Shown piece after piece: positions 53,830 to 63,415 of a DNA stretch of 64,000 bases (position 1 is its first letter; every line of letters starts with the position of its first letter). Source of the DNA: Pseudarthrobacter sp. (GTDB lineage: Bacteria; Actinomycetota; Actinomycetes; Actinomycetales; Micrococcaceae); contig JAPSJV010000008.1 of NCBI GenBank assembly GCA_031178005.1, forward strand, positions 1 to 64,000. The letters are read 5' to 3'. The translations under genes and the position numbers were made by a program. Below the pieces are notes generated by a model. It did no database searches. It was not told the DNA's origin and worked only from the letters and a program-made list of their open reading frames with translations.

Positions 53830-54614
53830 GGTTCGACAATCCCGTCATCGGGCGTGTTTTTGGACGGTGCGTCCTCGCCGCGTTCGACGAATCTGCCGTG
53901 CTTTGACTGGTTGTGCTTGGCCGGATCCCAGCGTTCGGCAGGCGGTTCTTCCTGGCGTAACTCGGCCAACAGACTGGTGATGGCGTCCATGATTTTATCG
54001 GTCGCCGCGGTCAGCGTGGCTTTGTCCAGGGGACGGTTGGAGAACTCACTAAGGTCAACGGGATCGCCGATCAGGATCCTGGACGTCTTCCGAGGGAACA
54101 GGTTAAAGCGTTTGGCATAGCGTGGGAAAACCTCGTGGGCACCCCAATGCGCCATAGGCACCACTGGAATGCCGGCCTCCAGCGCCAGCCGGGCAGCGCC
54201 GGTGTGGCCTTTCATGGGCCAGAGTCCGGGATCGCGGGTGAGCGTCCCCTCGGGATAAATGATGATCGCGCCGCCTTCCTCGACAATCTCCTGGGCTAGC
54301 AACAGCGCACGGTTCGCTCCCGCCGTCGAGCGTTCCACCGGGATCTGTTTGGTGGCATTAAGGATCCAGCCCAACACCGGCACCTTGAACAGGCTGCCTT
54401 TGGCGAGGAAGTGGGGTGCACGCTTCTGGTTGTAGAGCATGTGACCCACAACCAGGGGATCGATCTCGGTGCAGTGGTTGGGAGCTGCGATGAAACCTCC
54501 ATCAGGGAGCCTCCCAGTTCCCTCCCATTTCCGGCTCATCATGGCGTTCAGCAGCGTGCGCACCACAGCCGCGATGCCCACAAAGGTAGCCGCGCTCTTG
54601 GCCGATTCCTTCAC
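53826..54614 (-). CDS. 1-acyl-sn-glycerol-3-phosphate acyltransferase (PlsC-like)
   Basis: A 262-residue membrane-associated acyltransferase with the H-x4-D motif in APNHCTEIDPLVVGH, the LGWILNATKQIPVER region, IIYPEGTLTRD and VPMAHWGAHEVFPR blocks of the PlsC family. The C-terminal ~50 residues are charged and variable. The GTG at 54614 (VKESAKSAATFVG) starts 5 bases after the murA stop; a start at 54752 would overlap murA by 134 bases and adds unrelated residues. Coupled with gpsA, it likely makes phosphatidic acid. Confidence 0.88.
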   Translation of the reverse strand: MKESAKSAATFVGIAAVVRTLLNAMMSRKWEGTGRLPDGGFIAAPNHCTEIDPLVVGHMLYNQKRAPHFLAKGSLFKVPVLGWILNATKQIPVERSTAGANRALLLAQEIVEEGGAIIIYPEGTLTRDPGLWPMKGHTGAARLALEAGIPVVPMAHWGAHEVFPRYAKRFNLFPRKTSRILIGDPVDLSEFSNRPLDKATLTAATDKIMDAITSLLAELRQEEPPAERWDPAKHNQSKHGRFVERGEDAPSKNTPDDGIVEP

Positions 54615-54618
54615 GCCG

Positions 54619-55953
54619 TCACCACTGCTTTTCAGAAGTGATATCAAAATCGGCGCCCAGTCCAGCCAGTTTCTCGGTAAAGCGTTCGTAACCGCGATTG
54701 ATGATGTCGATGCCGGTGACCTTGGACGTTCCCGTTGCCGCAAGGGCGGCAATAAGGTGGCTGAAGCCGCCCCGGAGGTCCGGAATATGGATGTCCGTAC
54801 CGGTGAGTTGGGTGGGCCCGGAAATCACCGCGGAGTGCAGGAAGTTCCGCTGGCCGAAGCGGCACGGCACGCTGCCCAGGCACTCCCGGTGCACCTGGAT
54901 GCTGGCACCCATGCGGATCAGGGCATCAGTGAATCCGAAGCGGTTCTCGTACACGGTTTCGTGCACAATCGACACTCCCTCGGCCTGGGTCAATGCGACC
55001 ACCAGGGGCTGCTGCCAGTCCGTCATGAAGCCGGGGTGCACGTCCGTTTCCAGGACCAGCGGGTTGAGCTTGCCGCCCTTGTGGTAAAAACGGATGCCGT
55101 CCTCGCCGATGTCCATCCCGCCGCCCACCTTCCGGTAGGTGTTGAGGAAGGTCATCATGTCCCGCTGGGAGGCACCCTCAACGAAGATGTCACCGCGGGT
55201 CACCAGGGCAGCGGATGCCCACGACGCCGATTCGTTGCGGTCCGAGAGGGCGCGGTGGTTGTAGCCGCCCAGGGAGCGGACGCCTTCGATCCGGATGGTG
55301 CGGTCCGTCTGTACGCTGATGATGGCGCCCATCTTCTGCAGCACCGCAATGAGGTCGATGATCTCCGGCTCAGTGGCAGCGCCGGAGAGTTCCGTGATGC
55401 CTTCAGCGCGGACGGCGCTCAGGAGTACCTGCTCGGTGGCGCCCACGGACGGGTAAGGCAGCGAGATCTTGGCGCCGTGCAAACCCTTGGGCGCCGAGAT
55501 GTTGATCCCGCCCGGACGCTTTTCCACCACTGCGCCGAACTGGCGCAGGACGTTCAGGTGGTAGTCAATAGGCCGGTCGCCGATCTTGCAGCCGCCCAGG
55601 TCCGGAATAAAGGCCTCGCCGATGGCGTGGATCAACGGCCCGCAAAGCAGGATAGGGATACGTGAATCACCTGCGTGCGCGTCAATCGCGGTGCTCGGAG
55701 CTGTTTTGGCATCCTTCGGATCCAGGGTCAGATCACCGGTAACGGGGTCCTTGACCACCGTGACACCGTGCAGCTGCAGCAGGGAGGTAACAACCTCCAC
55801 GTCCTTGATCTCCGGCACATTGCGCAGGACTGAGGGCTCATTGCCCAGCAGCGCCGCCACCATGGCCTTGGGTACGAGGTTCTTGGCTCCTCGGACGCTG
55901 ACGCGCCCCGTCAGGGGAACTCCGCCACGGATTGTCAGGACACTACTGCTCAT
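54619..55953 (-). CDS. murA: UDP-N-acetylglucosamine 1-carboxyvinyltransferase
   Basis: MurA transfers enolpyruvate from PEP to UDP-GlcNAc, the first committed peptidoglycan step. The 444-residue protein starts LTIRGGVPLTGRVSVRGAKN, with VPEIKDVEV, and the active-site loop LGGCKIGDRPIDYHL has the Cys targeted by fosfomycin, unlike the Asp in mycobacteria. HVDLRGG-like HIPDLRGGFSHLIAALAA and IINRGYERF close the protein. It begins the murA-plsC-gpsA-ddl operon; the 209-base gap to leuD shows no clear feature. Confidence 0.97.
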   Translation of the reverse strand: MSSSVLTIRGGVPLTGRVSVRGAKNLVPKAMVAALLGNEPSVLRNVPEIKDVEVVTSLLQLHGVTVVKDPVTGDLTLDPKDAKTAPSTAIDAHAGDSRIPILLCGPLIHAIGEAFIPDLGGCKIGDRPIDYHLNVLRQFGAVVEKRPGGINISAPKGLHGAKISLPYPSVGATEQVLLSAVRAEGITELSGAATEPEIIDLIAVLQKMGAIISVQTDRTIRIEGVRSLGGYNHRALSDRNESASWASAALVTRGDIFVEGASQRDMMTFLNTYRKVGGGMDIGEDGIRFYHKGGKLNPLVLETDVHPGFMTDWQQPLVVALTQAEGVSIVHETVYENRFGFTDALIRMGASIQVHRECLGSVPCRFGQRNFLHSAVISGPTQLTGTDIHIPDLRGGFSHLIAALAATGTSKVTGIDIINRGYERFTEKLAGLGADFDITSEKQW

Positions 55954-56162
55954 TTACCGGTTTCCTTACGCTTACTTCGCCCCCAGCCTTGCAAAGACTC
56001 CACCCAAGCATAGGAGGTCGCGTTACCGAACCGAAATACCGCGCCGTACAGGAGGTCTGGCTGCCGCTATGTACTTCCCCACAAAAGCAACGCGAAGCCA
56101 CTAACAGCCTGTTCCGATTCCCGGATAGACCGTAGGTGACCCCGCGTTGCAGGAGCGGCCGA

Positions 56163-56765
56163 CTAGGACAGTCGCGCCGGCAGCGTTTTCGGCTTGAACA
56201 CAGGCCGCGTAGCCTCGTAAGCGGTGATGTCTTGCTCGTGCTTGAGCGTGAGCCCGATGTCGTCGAGCCCCTCGAGCAGGCGCCAGCGGGTGTAGTCATC
56301 GATGAACAGCGGCGCCACCACGTTGCCGCAGGTCACCGTCTTGGACTCGAGGTCCACGGTCACCTCGGTGCCCGGAGCGTTTTCCAGGACCTTCCAGATG
56401 AGCTCGATGTCATCCTGGGCAACCTCGGCGGCCAGCAGGCCCTGCTTGCCCGAGTTGCCACGGAAAATGTCCGCGAAGCGCGACGAGAGGACGGCTTTGA
56501 AGCCGTAGTCCTTCAGTGCCCAGACAGCGTGTTCGCGGGAGGAACCGGTACCGAAGTCCGGGCCGGCCACCAGGACCGAACCGGAGCTGAACGGCTCCTG
56601 GTTCAGGATGAACGAAGGATCCTTGCGCCATGCCGAGAACAGGGCGTCTTCGAAGCCAGTGCGGGTGATGCGTTTGAGGTACACCGCGGGGATGATCTGG
56701 TCCGTGTCGACGTTGCTCTGGCGCAGCGGGACGCCGATGCCGGTGTGCTTTGTGAACTTTTCCAT
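56163..56765 (-). CDS. leuD: 3-isopropylmalate dehydratase small subunit
   Basis: LeuD is the swivel domain of isopropylmalate isomerase in leucine synthesis. The 200 residues show the start [46 protein letters not shown] with the substrate-binding Ser-Ser-Arg, and [20 protein letters not shown]. It is nine bases downstream of leuC and belongs to the same transcript. Confidence 0.97.
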   Translation of the reverse strand: MEKFTKHTGIGVPLRQSNVDTDQIIPAVYLKRITRTGFEDALFSAWRKDPSFILNQEPFSSGSVLVAGPDFGTGSSREHAVWALKDYGFKAVLSSRFADIFRGNSGKQGLLAAEVAQDDIELIWKVLENAPGTEVTVDLESKTVTCGNVVAPLFIDDYTRWRLLEGLDDIGLTLKHEQDITAYEATRPVFKPKTLPARLS

Positions 56766-56774
56766 GATGTCTTC

Positions 56775-58238
56775 CTATGCGGCGTCGGTACGGGAGGTTT
56801 CGACAAGCTCAACCACCGGGTCCGGATCAAGGTCCGACGGCGAACTCAGGGTGCCGCGGATGGCGGTGGCAGCTGCCACCACCGGGGATACCAGGTGGGT
56901 CCGCCCGCCCTTGCCCTGGCGGCCTTCAAAGTTGCGGTTGGAAGTGGAAGCGCAGCGCTCCCCCACTTCGAGCTGGTCCGGGTTCATGCCGAGGCACATG
57001 GAGCAGCCGGCGAACCGCCACTCTGCACCGAATTCCTTGAAGACCTTATCCAGGCCTTCAGCTTCTGCTTCCAGCCGTACCCTGGCCGATCCGGGAACCA
57101 CCAGCATGCGGACGTTGGGGTCTTTCTGGCGACCGCGGATGATGTCCGCAGCCGCCCGGAGGTCCTCCATGCGGGAGTTGGTGCAGGAACCCAGGAAGAC
57201 CGTGTCCACCCGGATGTCCTTCATGGGGGTACCGGCTTCGAGGCCCATGTACTGCAGGGCGCGCTCGGCGGCAGCCTTGGCGTTCTCGTCACCGAAGTCC
57301 TCGGGAGACGGGACCTTGGCGGAGAGCGACACTCCCTGTCCCGGGTTGGTTCCCCAGGTCACGAAGGGCTCCAGCGTGTCGGCGTCGAGATCCACCTCGG
57401 CGTCGAAAATTGCCTCGTCATCGCTGCGCAGCGTGTTCCAGTACTCGACGGCGGCATCCCACTCGCCGTCCTGCGGCGCATGGGGGCGGCCGTACATGTA
57501 GTCATAAGTGACCTGGTCCGGCGCTACGAGTCCGGCGCGGGCTCCGGCTTCGATGGACATGTTACAGATTGTCATTCGCGCATCCATCGACAGCGCACGG
57601 ATGGCGGAGCCGCGGTATTCGAGGACGTAGCCCTGACCGCCGCCGGTGCCGATCTTGGCGATGACGGCGAGGATGATGTCCTTAGCGGTGACGCCGGGAC
57701 GCAGAGTGCCTTCAACGTTGATGGCCATGGTCTTGAACGGCTTCAGCGACAGCGTCTGGGTGGCCATCACGTGCTCCACTTCGGAGGTTCCGATGCCCAT
57801 GGCGAGGGCACCGAACGCACCATGCGTGGAGGTGTGGGAATCGCCGCAGACGACTGTCATACCCGGCTGGGTCAGGCCCAGCTGGGGACCCACCACATGC
57901 ACAATGCCCTGTTCGGCATCACCGAGGGAATGCAGGCGGACGCCAAACTCGGCGCAGTTGTTCCGCAGTGTCTGGATCTGGGTGCGGCTGGTGAGGTCGG
58001 CGATGGGCTTGTCGATGTCCAGCGTCGGAGTGTTGTGGTCCTCCGTGGCTATGGTCAGATCGGGACGGCGGAGCTGCCGGCCGGCCAGCCTGAGGCCTTC
58101 AAAAGCCTGTGGCGAGGTGACCTCATGGACGAGGTGAAGATCGATGTAGAGAAGGTCGGGCTGGGCGTTGGCTCCTTCGCCATCGCCTTTGCGCACCACG
58201 TGTGCGTCCCAGACTTTCTCGGCCAATGTGTTAGCCAT
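56775..58238 (-). CDS. leuC: 3-isopropylmalate dehydratase large subunit
   Basis: LeuC carries the [4Fe-4S] cluster and catalytic residues of isopropylmalate isomerase. Diagnostic blocks are [57 protein letters not shown] with the first cluster Cys, and [20 protein letters not shown] with the other two. The 487-residue protein ends in a short tail [13 protein letters not shown], translated from a dispersed 23-base repeat and absent from the conserved fold. The divergent IclR gene is 113 bases upstream. Confidence 0.97.
   Translation of the reverse strand: MANTLAEKVWDAHVVRKGDGEGANAQPDLLYIDLHLVHEVTSPQAFEGLRLAGRQLRRPDLTIATEDHNTPTLDIDKPIADLTSRTQIQTLRNNCAEFGVRLHSLGDAEQGIVHVVGPQLGLTQPGMTVVCGDSHTSTHGAFGALAMGIGTSEVEHVMATQTLSLKPFKTMAINVEGTLRPGVTAKDIILAVIAKIGTGGGQGYVLEYRGSAIRALSMDARMTICNMSIEAGARAGLVAPDQVTYDYMYGRPHAPQDGEWDAAVEYWNTLRSDDEAIFDAEVDLDADTLEPFVTWGTNPGQGVSLSAKVPSPEDFGDENAKAAAERALQYMGLEAGTPMKDIRVDTVFLGSCTNSRMEDLRAAADIIRGRQKDPNVRMLVVPGSARVRLEAEAEGLDKVFKEFGAEWRFAGCSMCLGMNPDQLEVGERCASTSNRNFEGRQGKGGRTHLVSPVVAAATAIRGTLSSPSDLDPDPVVELVETSRTDAA
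56797..56819. repeat. Dispersed repeat copy 2, inside the 3' end of leuC
   Basis: Identical to 51577-51599. On the coding strand it supplies the residues VVELVET of the LeuC tail, so the element has been absorbed into the gene end. Confidence 0.9.
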
Positions 58239-58321
58239 GGCCAGCTCCCTTCACTACAGATTAATGGTCTGTCTCAACTGAACCAGTCCGGCGGCGTCAT
58301 ATGCCAGCCGAAACATTTGCA

Positions 58322-58336
58322 TCTCAGATAATGAGA
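58322..58336. promoter_or_regulatory. Candidate IclR-type operator between leuC and iclR
   Basis: TCTCA (58322-58326) and TGAGA (58332-58336) form an inverted repeat with a five-base GATAA spacer, 15 bases before the regulator start and 84 bases from leuC. A second TCTCA lies near 58275. It is a plausible autoregulatory and leuCD operator. Confidence 0.5.
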
Positions 58337-58351
58337 CGGCAATATCATTAC

Positions 58352-59071
58352 ATGGACAATTCTAGCGGCGTCGGAGTCATCGATAAAGCGGCCCAGGTGC
58401 TCGACGCATTGGAGGCCGGGCCTACCACCCTTGCCCAGCTGGTAGCGGCGACCGGGCTGGCACGCCCCACCGTTCACCGGCTTGCCCTGGCGCTGGTGCA
58501 CCACCGGCTGGTCAGCCGCGATATCCAAGGCCGGTTTGTGCTGGGCAGCCGTCTTGTGGAGCTGGCTTCTGCGGCCGGCGAGGACCGGCTGATAGCCTCT
58601 GCCGGGCCCGTCCTGATGCAGCTGCGCGATGCCACCGGAGAGAGCGCGCAGATCTTCCGGCGCCAGGGTGACTGGCGGGTCTGTGTTGCTTCTGCAGAAC
58701 GTCCCATCGGGCTGCGCGACACCATTCCCGTCGGCACCCAGCTGTCCATGAAGGCCGGTTCGGCTGCCCAGGTGCTGCTCGCCTGGGAGGACCACGACCG
58801 CCTTCTCGAAGGACTCCAGTCCGCCCGGTTCACGCCCACTGTTTTGGCAGGAGTACGACGCCGGGGCTGGGGTCAGAGCCTTGGCGAACGTGAGCCCGGG
58901 GTCGCCTCAGTCTCTGCACCTGTGCGCGGACCGTCCGGCCGCGTGATTGCCGCCGTTTCCATTTCCGGTCCCATCGAACGGCTCACCCGTCAGCCTGGCC
59001 GCCTCCATGCCGAGGTTGTGTGCAACGCCGGCCGCATCCTCACCGAAGCACTGCGTAAGAACAACGACTGA
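58352..59071 (+). CDS. IclR-family transcriptional regulator (NdgR/LtbR-like)
   Basis: A 239-residue regulator with an N-terminal winged helix-turn-helix (VIDKAAQVLDALEAGPTTLAQLVAATGLARPTVHRLALAL) and the C-terminal IclR effector domain (VASVSAPVRGPSGRVIAAVSISGPIERL). ATG 58352 starts directly before the domain. Divergent location from leuCD matches NdgR and LtbR of actinobacteria, which control leucine and other amino-acid genes; repression of leuCD is the expected role here. Confidence 0.92.
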   Translation: MDNSSGVGVIDKAAQVLDALEAGPTTLAQLVAATGLARPTVHRLALALVHHRLVSRDIQGRFVLGSRLVELASAAGEDRLIASAGPVLMQLRDATGESAQIFRRQGDWRVCVASAERPIGLRDTIPVGTQLSMKAGSAAQVLLAWEDHDRLLEGLQSARFTPTVLAGVRRRGWGQSLGEREPGVASVSAPVRGPSGRVIAAVSISGPIERLTRQPGRLHAEVVCNAGRILTEALRKNND

Positions 59072-59133
59072 TTCCAGATGGCCACGGCCAAGGCCGGCGT
59101 CCATGCGCTAGGCACCAGCGCTAGGCTGGCGCC

Positions 59134-59682
59134 ATGAAGACCTACGCTGTGTTTCTCCGCGGAATCAACGTCGGCGGTATAAACATCAAGATGGCTGACC
59201 TCAAGCCAGCCCTCTCCGCATGCGGATTCTCCGGCGTGAAAACCCTGCTCGCCAGCGGCAATGTGATTCTCTCCAGTGACCTGGACACCCCCGATGTCAA
59301 GAGCTCTTGTGAGAATTGCCTCCGGGAAGCCTTCGGCTATGACGCCTGGGTTGTGGTGCTGGAAGCAGCCATATTTGCTGACCTTGTAGCCGCCTGCCCT
59401 TACCCGGCAGATGACAAAACCACCCACAGCTACGTCACGCTTTCGTCGGACACCACGATCCTGGACGAATTATTCGAGGCCGGATCGGCCTTGGGCACGT
59501 CCGCCGACGGCGGCGTTGACCTGACGCGCCTCGCCCCGGAGGCGTTAGCCTGGCTTGCCCCTGCCGGAGGCACGTTAAACAGCCCGTTCAGCAAGATCAC
59601 GGCCAAGGCACGTTACAAAGCGACCACCACAACAAGGAACCTGCGCACGCTCATCAAAGTGCGCGTTGCGGCTGCTGGTTAA
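59134..59682 (+). CDS. DUF1697-family protein
   Basis: A 182-residue cytosolic protein with the family start YAVFLRGINVGGINIKMADLK and GFSGVKTLLASGNVILSS, plus the late SKITAKARYKATTTTRNLRTL. DUF1697 proteins are common in actinobacteria and have no settled function. It starts at ATG 59134, 62 bases after the IclR gene, and is convergent with the GTPase genes. Confidence 0.9.
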   Translation: MKTYAVFLRGINVGGINIKMADLKPALSACGFSGVKTLLASGNVILSSDLDTPDVKSSCENCLREAFGYDAWVVVLEAAIFADLVAACPYPADDKTTHSYVTLSSDTTILDELFEAGSALGTSADGGVDLTRLAPEALAWLAPAGGTLNSPFSKITAKARYKATTTTRNLRTLIKVRVAAAG

Positions 59683-59688
59683 CGGCCG

Positions 59689-61302
59689 TCACGAAGCGCG
59701 TTTCAGCGCGTCCCTGAACGAGGCAAAGCGCGTCAGCTCCACTTGAACGGGCTCAACCACCAACCGCTCAGCAACGTCAGAAACCGCAACCTGCAGCCGC
59801 CGTCGGGCAGCCCCCGCCCTTGACCTCGCAGCCAGGGACGCAAATAGGCGCCCGGCCACAGCCAGGACGATTCCCAGCAGCGCTCCCCCGGCGATCATCA
59901 GCGTAGGCACAGGCCAACCTTCCATGCGCGGCACCTCCGGGACGGGAAGCTGCAGGTAGCCCAACACGGCCAACACCCCCAACCAGCCCACTCCACCCAG
60001 GGCCGTCAGCAACGCGATCCACTGGACAACGTTGAAAACGCCCCACCACCAGGAAGTGCGTCCGGCTTTCAGCTCGGTACCGGCAATCGCCCGGTCCAGG
60101 GCATCCGGAAGCTGTTCCCGGCCTTCGCGTGCCGCACCCCTGATTGCCGAACGCCATGGGCCCGGCGCTCCGGCGCTGGCGGCGTCCGCAAAGTTCCGGA
60201 CAGCAGCATCAGTACGTGCCCGTTCCGGCGCGCCGGCCCGGGGCAGCGACGTCCGGTGGACGTCCGCATCCCCGATCTCCCGCCGCAGGTTCAGGCGCCG
60301 GAGAGGATCCGGACGGAACCGGGACAGCCACCGGGTGACCGGCCAGCCGGTTCGCCGTGTGGCTTCCAGCTTGTAGGAGCGGGCAACGGCTTCCACTACC
60401 AGCGGTACATTGGCCGCCACCGCCAGTTCTTCCGAGAGCCTGGACGCCGTACCACCTCTGACTCCGGCGGCCTCGCCTGAGCCGGATGCCTCGGTGAGTG
60501 TGCGTGCGGCGTTCGCAACGTCCGCCGCCATCCGCTGTGACGCTGCCTGACGCTGGACGGCCACCTGGCGGATGGTCGAACGTACCGAATCGATTCCGGC
60601 CCCGGTCAACGCTGAAGCTGGCAGTACACGAACCTTGCCCAGTCCTTCCGCGGCAAGGATCGACTTCAGTGACTCAAGCACTGGGTCCAAGTCCGTAGGA
60701 GCCAGCTTGTCTATCTGGTTGAGCACCACCAGGGTTACCGCTCCATGCGCTGACAGCGGTGCCAGGAAGTCGTGGTGAACAGCAGCGTCGGCGTATTTCT
60801 GCGGGTCCAGCACCCATACCAGGACGTCAACCATGCCCACCATCCGCTGGACGATTTTGCGGTTGGCCAGCCGGGTGGAGTCAAAGTCGGGCAGGTCCAG
60901 CAGGATCAGGCCCGTGTCGTCGTCCGCAAAGCCATTTACCGGAGACGCCTGGTGCCGAGCGGGAACCTCCAGCCAGTCCAGGAGCGGTTCACTTCCCGCT
61001 ACTCCCCACACACTGGCCAGGGGCTCGGAGGTAGTGGGTCGCCGGGCCGCCGTAGTGGCAATCTCCGCCCCATTAACGGCGTTGAACAGCGATGATTTTC
61101 CGCTGCCCGTGGCGCCAAAAAATCCGACGACGGTATGTCCGGAAGAGAGCGACCGCCGCGAGCTGGCCCGTTCCAGGATTTCCAGAACCTCCTGCAAAGC
61201 CTCGTCCGGAAGCACGCCGTCAGCCAGCTCGCGGGCCTCGTTTAACGCCTCCAGGCGCTGCTGCAGCTGGGATGCCTCGCGGGCGATGCTGTGCCGGCTC
61301 AT
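59689..61302 (-). CDS. Dynamin-like membrane GTPase (second of pair)
   Basis: The 537-residue protein has G1 GATGSGKSSLFNAV near residue 65, G3 LDLPDFDS, G4 NQID (VVLNQIDKL), a helical middle, and two C-terminal membrane helices (VVQWIALLTALGGVGWLGVLAVLG; TLMIAGGALLGIVLAVAG) followed by a basic segment. The layout matches YfjP-type and bacterial dynamin-like GTPases such as Streptomyces DynB, which act in septum formation. Its start overlaps the partner gene stop by four bases. Confidence 0.8.
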   Translation of the reverse strand: MSRHSIAREASQLQQRLEALNEARELADGVLPDEALQEVLEILERASSRRSLSSGHTVVGFFGATGSGKSSLFNAVNGAEIATTAARRPTTSEPLASVWGVAGSEPLLDWLEVPARHQASPVNGFADDDTGLILLDLPDFDSTRLANRKIVQRMVGMVDVLVWVLDPQKYADAAVHHDFLAPLSAHGAVTLVVLNQIDKLAPTDLDPVLESLKSILAAEGLGKVRVLPASALTGAGIDSVRSTIRQVAVQRQAASQRMAADVANAARTLTEASGSGEAAGVRGGTASRLSEELAVAANVPLVVEAVARSYKLEATRRTGWPVTRWLSRFRPDPLRRLNLRREIGDADVHRTSLPRAGAPERARTDAAVRNFADAASAGAPGPWRSAIRGAAREGREQLPDALDRAIAGTELKAGRTSWWWGVFNVVQWIALLTALGGVGWLGVLAVLGYLQLPVPEVPRMEGWPVPTLMIAGGALLGIVLAVAGRLFASLAARSRAGAARRRLQVAVSDVAERLVVEPVQVELTRFASFRDALKRAS

Positions 61303-63077
61303 CCGCGTGCCGCCAGTCCGGCCAGCGCACGGGCGTGCCCGGCCAGGATGTCCGCCCCACGGGTGGTCTCCGCTGAAAGACGGCTGAGGAAGCGTTGCCG
61401 CTCACTTTCCAGCAGCGTTCTACAGCGCCGGTGGAGGTCTTCCCTCGCCGTGCGTGCAAGGCGGCGGACGGCTTCTTCGCCGAACACTGCTTCCAGGAGC
61501 TTCTGACCGACGACGGCGGTACCGCCGGCGACGCCGATCTCGAGTCCCGTCAGCCCGGCAGTCATGGAGAAAACCACGATCATCAGTGCCGCCCCCAGGC
61601 CGTTGATGCCGAACGACAACCACCGGGCCTTAGCCCTCTTCCCCTGGCCCTCGGTCCGGATCAGTTCCATCAGATCGCCCTGCCAGGCCCTGATCTCTGC
61701 TGACACCTTGTCCGGAAAACCATCACTGGTCCCGGACAGGTCATCGGTACCCAGGAGCTGCCGTCCGGCGGGATCAGAACGCCATCGCCGGTCGGTTTCC
61801 TCGGCCGCATTCCGGGCCTCGTCCAGAATGACGGCCTGCAGTCCGGATTCGATGGCCGTCTCCACCCGGACCGCGGGAGTAGGCTCGCCACGGAAGAAAG
61901 CTCCGACGCGGTCCCGCATCCGGCCGATGTTCTGTTCCAGGTTCCGGAAGAACTCCCCCGTGCCGACAAAGTCCTGCCATCTGGCCAGAACCTCGCCGCG
62001 TAGCAGGGCGCCATCTTTGGTGGCGTCCAGTATCCGGGTCACCGCCGCCTCGTGGGCATCAACTGCGTCATTACGAAGCTCAGCAGCCGCAGCGTCCTGC
62101 TCACTTGCGTTTGCCGCCAGCACCTGCAACCGCTCCGACAGCGCGTTGACGGCACCGTCCAGTGTGCGGCGGGCTATCCCGGCACGGCCTGCCGAATCTT
62201 CAGCCAGGTCATGCAGCCAGGCCCGTAAGGGTTCTCCTGCCTGATTTGGCAGCATTCCCAGCCCGTCCAGTTCGGCTTCGTGGACCACAAAGAGTTCCGC
62301 CCGGCCCAGGCCCTCCTGACGGAGCAGGTTGCGCAGGTCCTCGCTGACCTCCGCCTCCGCTGCAGGCGGCACGCGGTCCAGCACGATTGCAACAGTGATG
62401 TCCCGTGATGCCGCATCCAGCAGCAACCGCCACGGAACGGCGTCGGCGTAGCGGTTTGCTGTGGTGACGAAGATCCACAGATCTGCCGCGGCCAGGAGCT
62501 GACCGGCCAACTGCCTGTTGTCATCAGAAATCGAATCGACATCGGGTGCGTCAAGGACGGCAACGCCCTGCGGCACTGCGGGATCGCCAAGGAGCACAAG
62601 GGACGTCATGGCGGCGGCATCCGGAGTGCTGCCCGCTTTGCTGGCCGGTACAGCGCTGCCGGTCAGGACGCCAGAGATCCGGCTGAGCCCGGGCAGCACT
62701 CGGCGGTCCTCAAACCAGGGCAGATCCGCTGGGTGGTGCAGCAGGATGGGCTGCCGGGTGGTGGGCCGGATGGCTCCGGCGCGTGTAACGGGATGGCCTA
62801 CCAGCGCATTGACCAGTGTGGACTTCCCGGCCCCGGTGGATCCGCCGACGACGGCAAGCAGTGGAGCGTCCAGGCTGCGGTAGCGGGGCAGGATGTAATC
62901 GTCCAGCTGCGAAATGGCCTGCCCGAGTTCCGTCCGGGCCTGTTCCACCCCCGGCAGCTCCAGCGGCAGGACCGTTGCTGACAGGTCCGCACGGGCGGAT
63001 TCCAGCAATTGGACGGCGTGGGCCGAATGTTCGGCACCGGCCACTGGCTCGGAATTGGGAGTAGTCTGCGGGGTCAC
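61299..63077 (-). CDS. Dynamin-like GTPase (first of pair)
   Basis: A 592-residue protein with G1 GGSTGAGKSTLVNAL near residue 80, a threonine-bearing switch (AIRPTTRQP), G3 VLDAPDVDS, and a long helical region. A hydrophobic segment (ALMIVVFSMTAGLTGLEIGVAGGT) near residue 490-515 could dip into or cross the membrane, and a terminal helical segment follows. The G4 motif is weak (VLDRV in place of NKxD), as in DynA-type partners. Translationally coupled to the second GTPase; the two probably form a hetero-oligomer. Confidence 0.8.
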   Translation of the reverse strand: MTPQTTPNSEPVAGAEHSAHAVQLLESARADLSATVLPLELPGVEQARTELGQAISQLDDYILPRYRSLDAPLLAVVGGSTGAGKSTLVNALVGHPVTRAGAIRPTTRQPILLHHPADLPWFEDRRVLPGLSRISGVLTGSAVPASKAGSTPDAAAMTSLVLLGDPAVPQGVAVLDAPDVDSISDDNRQLAGQLLAAADLWIFVTTANRYADAVPWRLLLDAASRDITVAIVLDRVPPAAEAEVSEDLRNLLRQEGLGRAELFVVHEAELDGLGMLPNQAGEPLRAWLHDLAEDSAGRAGIARRTLDGAVNALSERLQVLAANASEQDAAAAELRNDAVDAHEAAVTRILDATKDGALLRGEVLARWQDFVGTGEFFRNLEQNIGRMRDRVGAFFRGEPTPAVRVETAIESGLQAVILDEARNAAEETDRRWRSDPAGRQLLGTDDLSGTSDGFPDKVSAEIRAWQGDLMELIRTEGQGKRAKARWLSFGINGLGAALMIVVFSMTAGLTGLEIGVAGGTAVVGQKLLEAVFGEEAVRRLARTAREDLHRRCRTLLESERQRFLSRLSAETTRGADILAGHARALAGLAARG

Positions 63078-63159
63078 AGGTTCATCATGCCACGGAGGTT
63101 ATGCAGGACAGCGGAGGCTAGGTCACCAGGCAACCAATGGAAACCGATCCGGAAAACAG

Positions 63160-63191
63160 AAAAGGCCCCGAACCGAAGTCCGGGACCTTTT
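63160..63191 (-). terminator. Terminator of tRNA-Glu
   Basis: AAAAGG-C-CCCG (63160-63170) pairs with CGGG-A-CCTTTT (63181-63191) after one mismatch. It lies four bases beyond the tRNA-Glu 3' end and is followed on the minus strand by a T-rich run. Confidence 0.85.
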
Positions 63192-63197
63192 CATTGG

Positions 63198-63270
63198 TGA
63201 CCCCAGCGGGATTCGAACCCGCGTTACCGCCGTGAGAGGGCAGCGTACTAGGCCGCTATACGATGGGGCC
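63198..63270 (-). tRNA. tRNA-Glu (anticodon CTC)
   Basis: Seven-base acceptor stem GGCCCCA/TGGGGTC (one G-U pair), D arm, anticodon loop CCCTCTC-AC with CTC, and T arm GCGGGTTCGAATCCCGC are all intact. Discriminator is A, and CCA is encoded at 63195-63197. Confidence 0.97.
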
Positions 63271-63415
63271 TTGCACTGGTGTAGCTGGTGTTGCACCTTG
63301 ATCAGCTTCCGCCAATCAGGCTCAGTGATTGTTTCACAACCACGGCCCTTGTTTCAAATCGGTGAACCGCTTGAAACGGCTGCTTTCCGCCTGGCCTCAG
63401 GCGGAACATGCAGAG

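Noticed and set aside
56136..58331. 731-codon plus-strand open frame opposite leuD-leuC
   Set aside because: Antisense shadow spanning two well-defined genes and their junction; composition is typical of reverse-strand reading.
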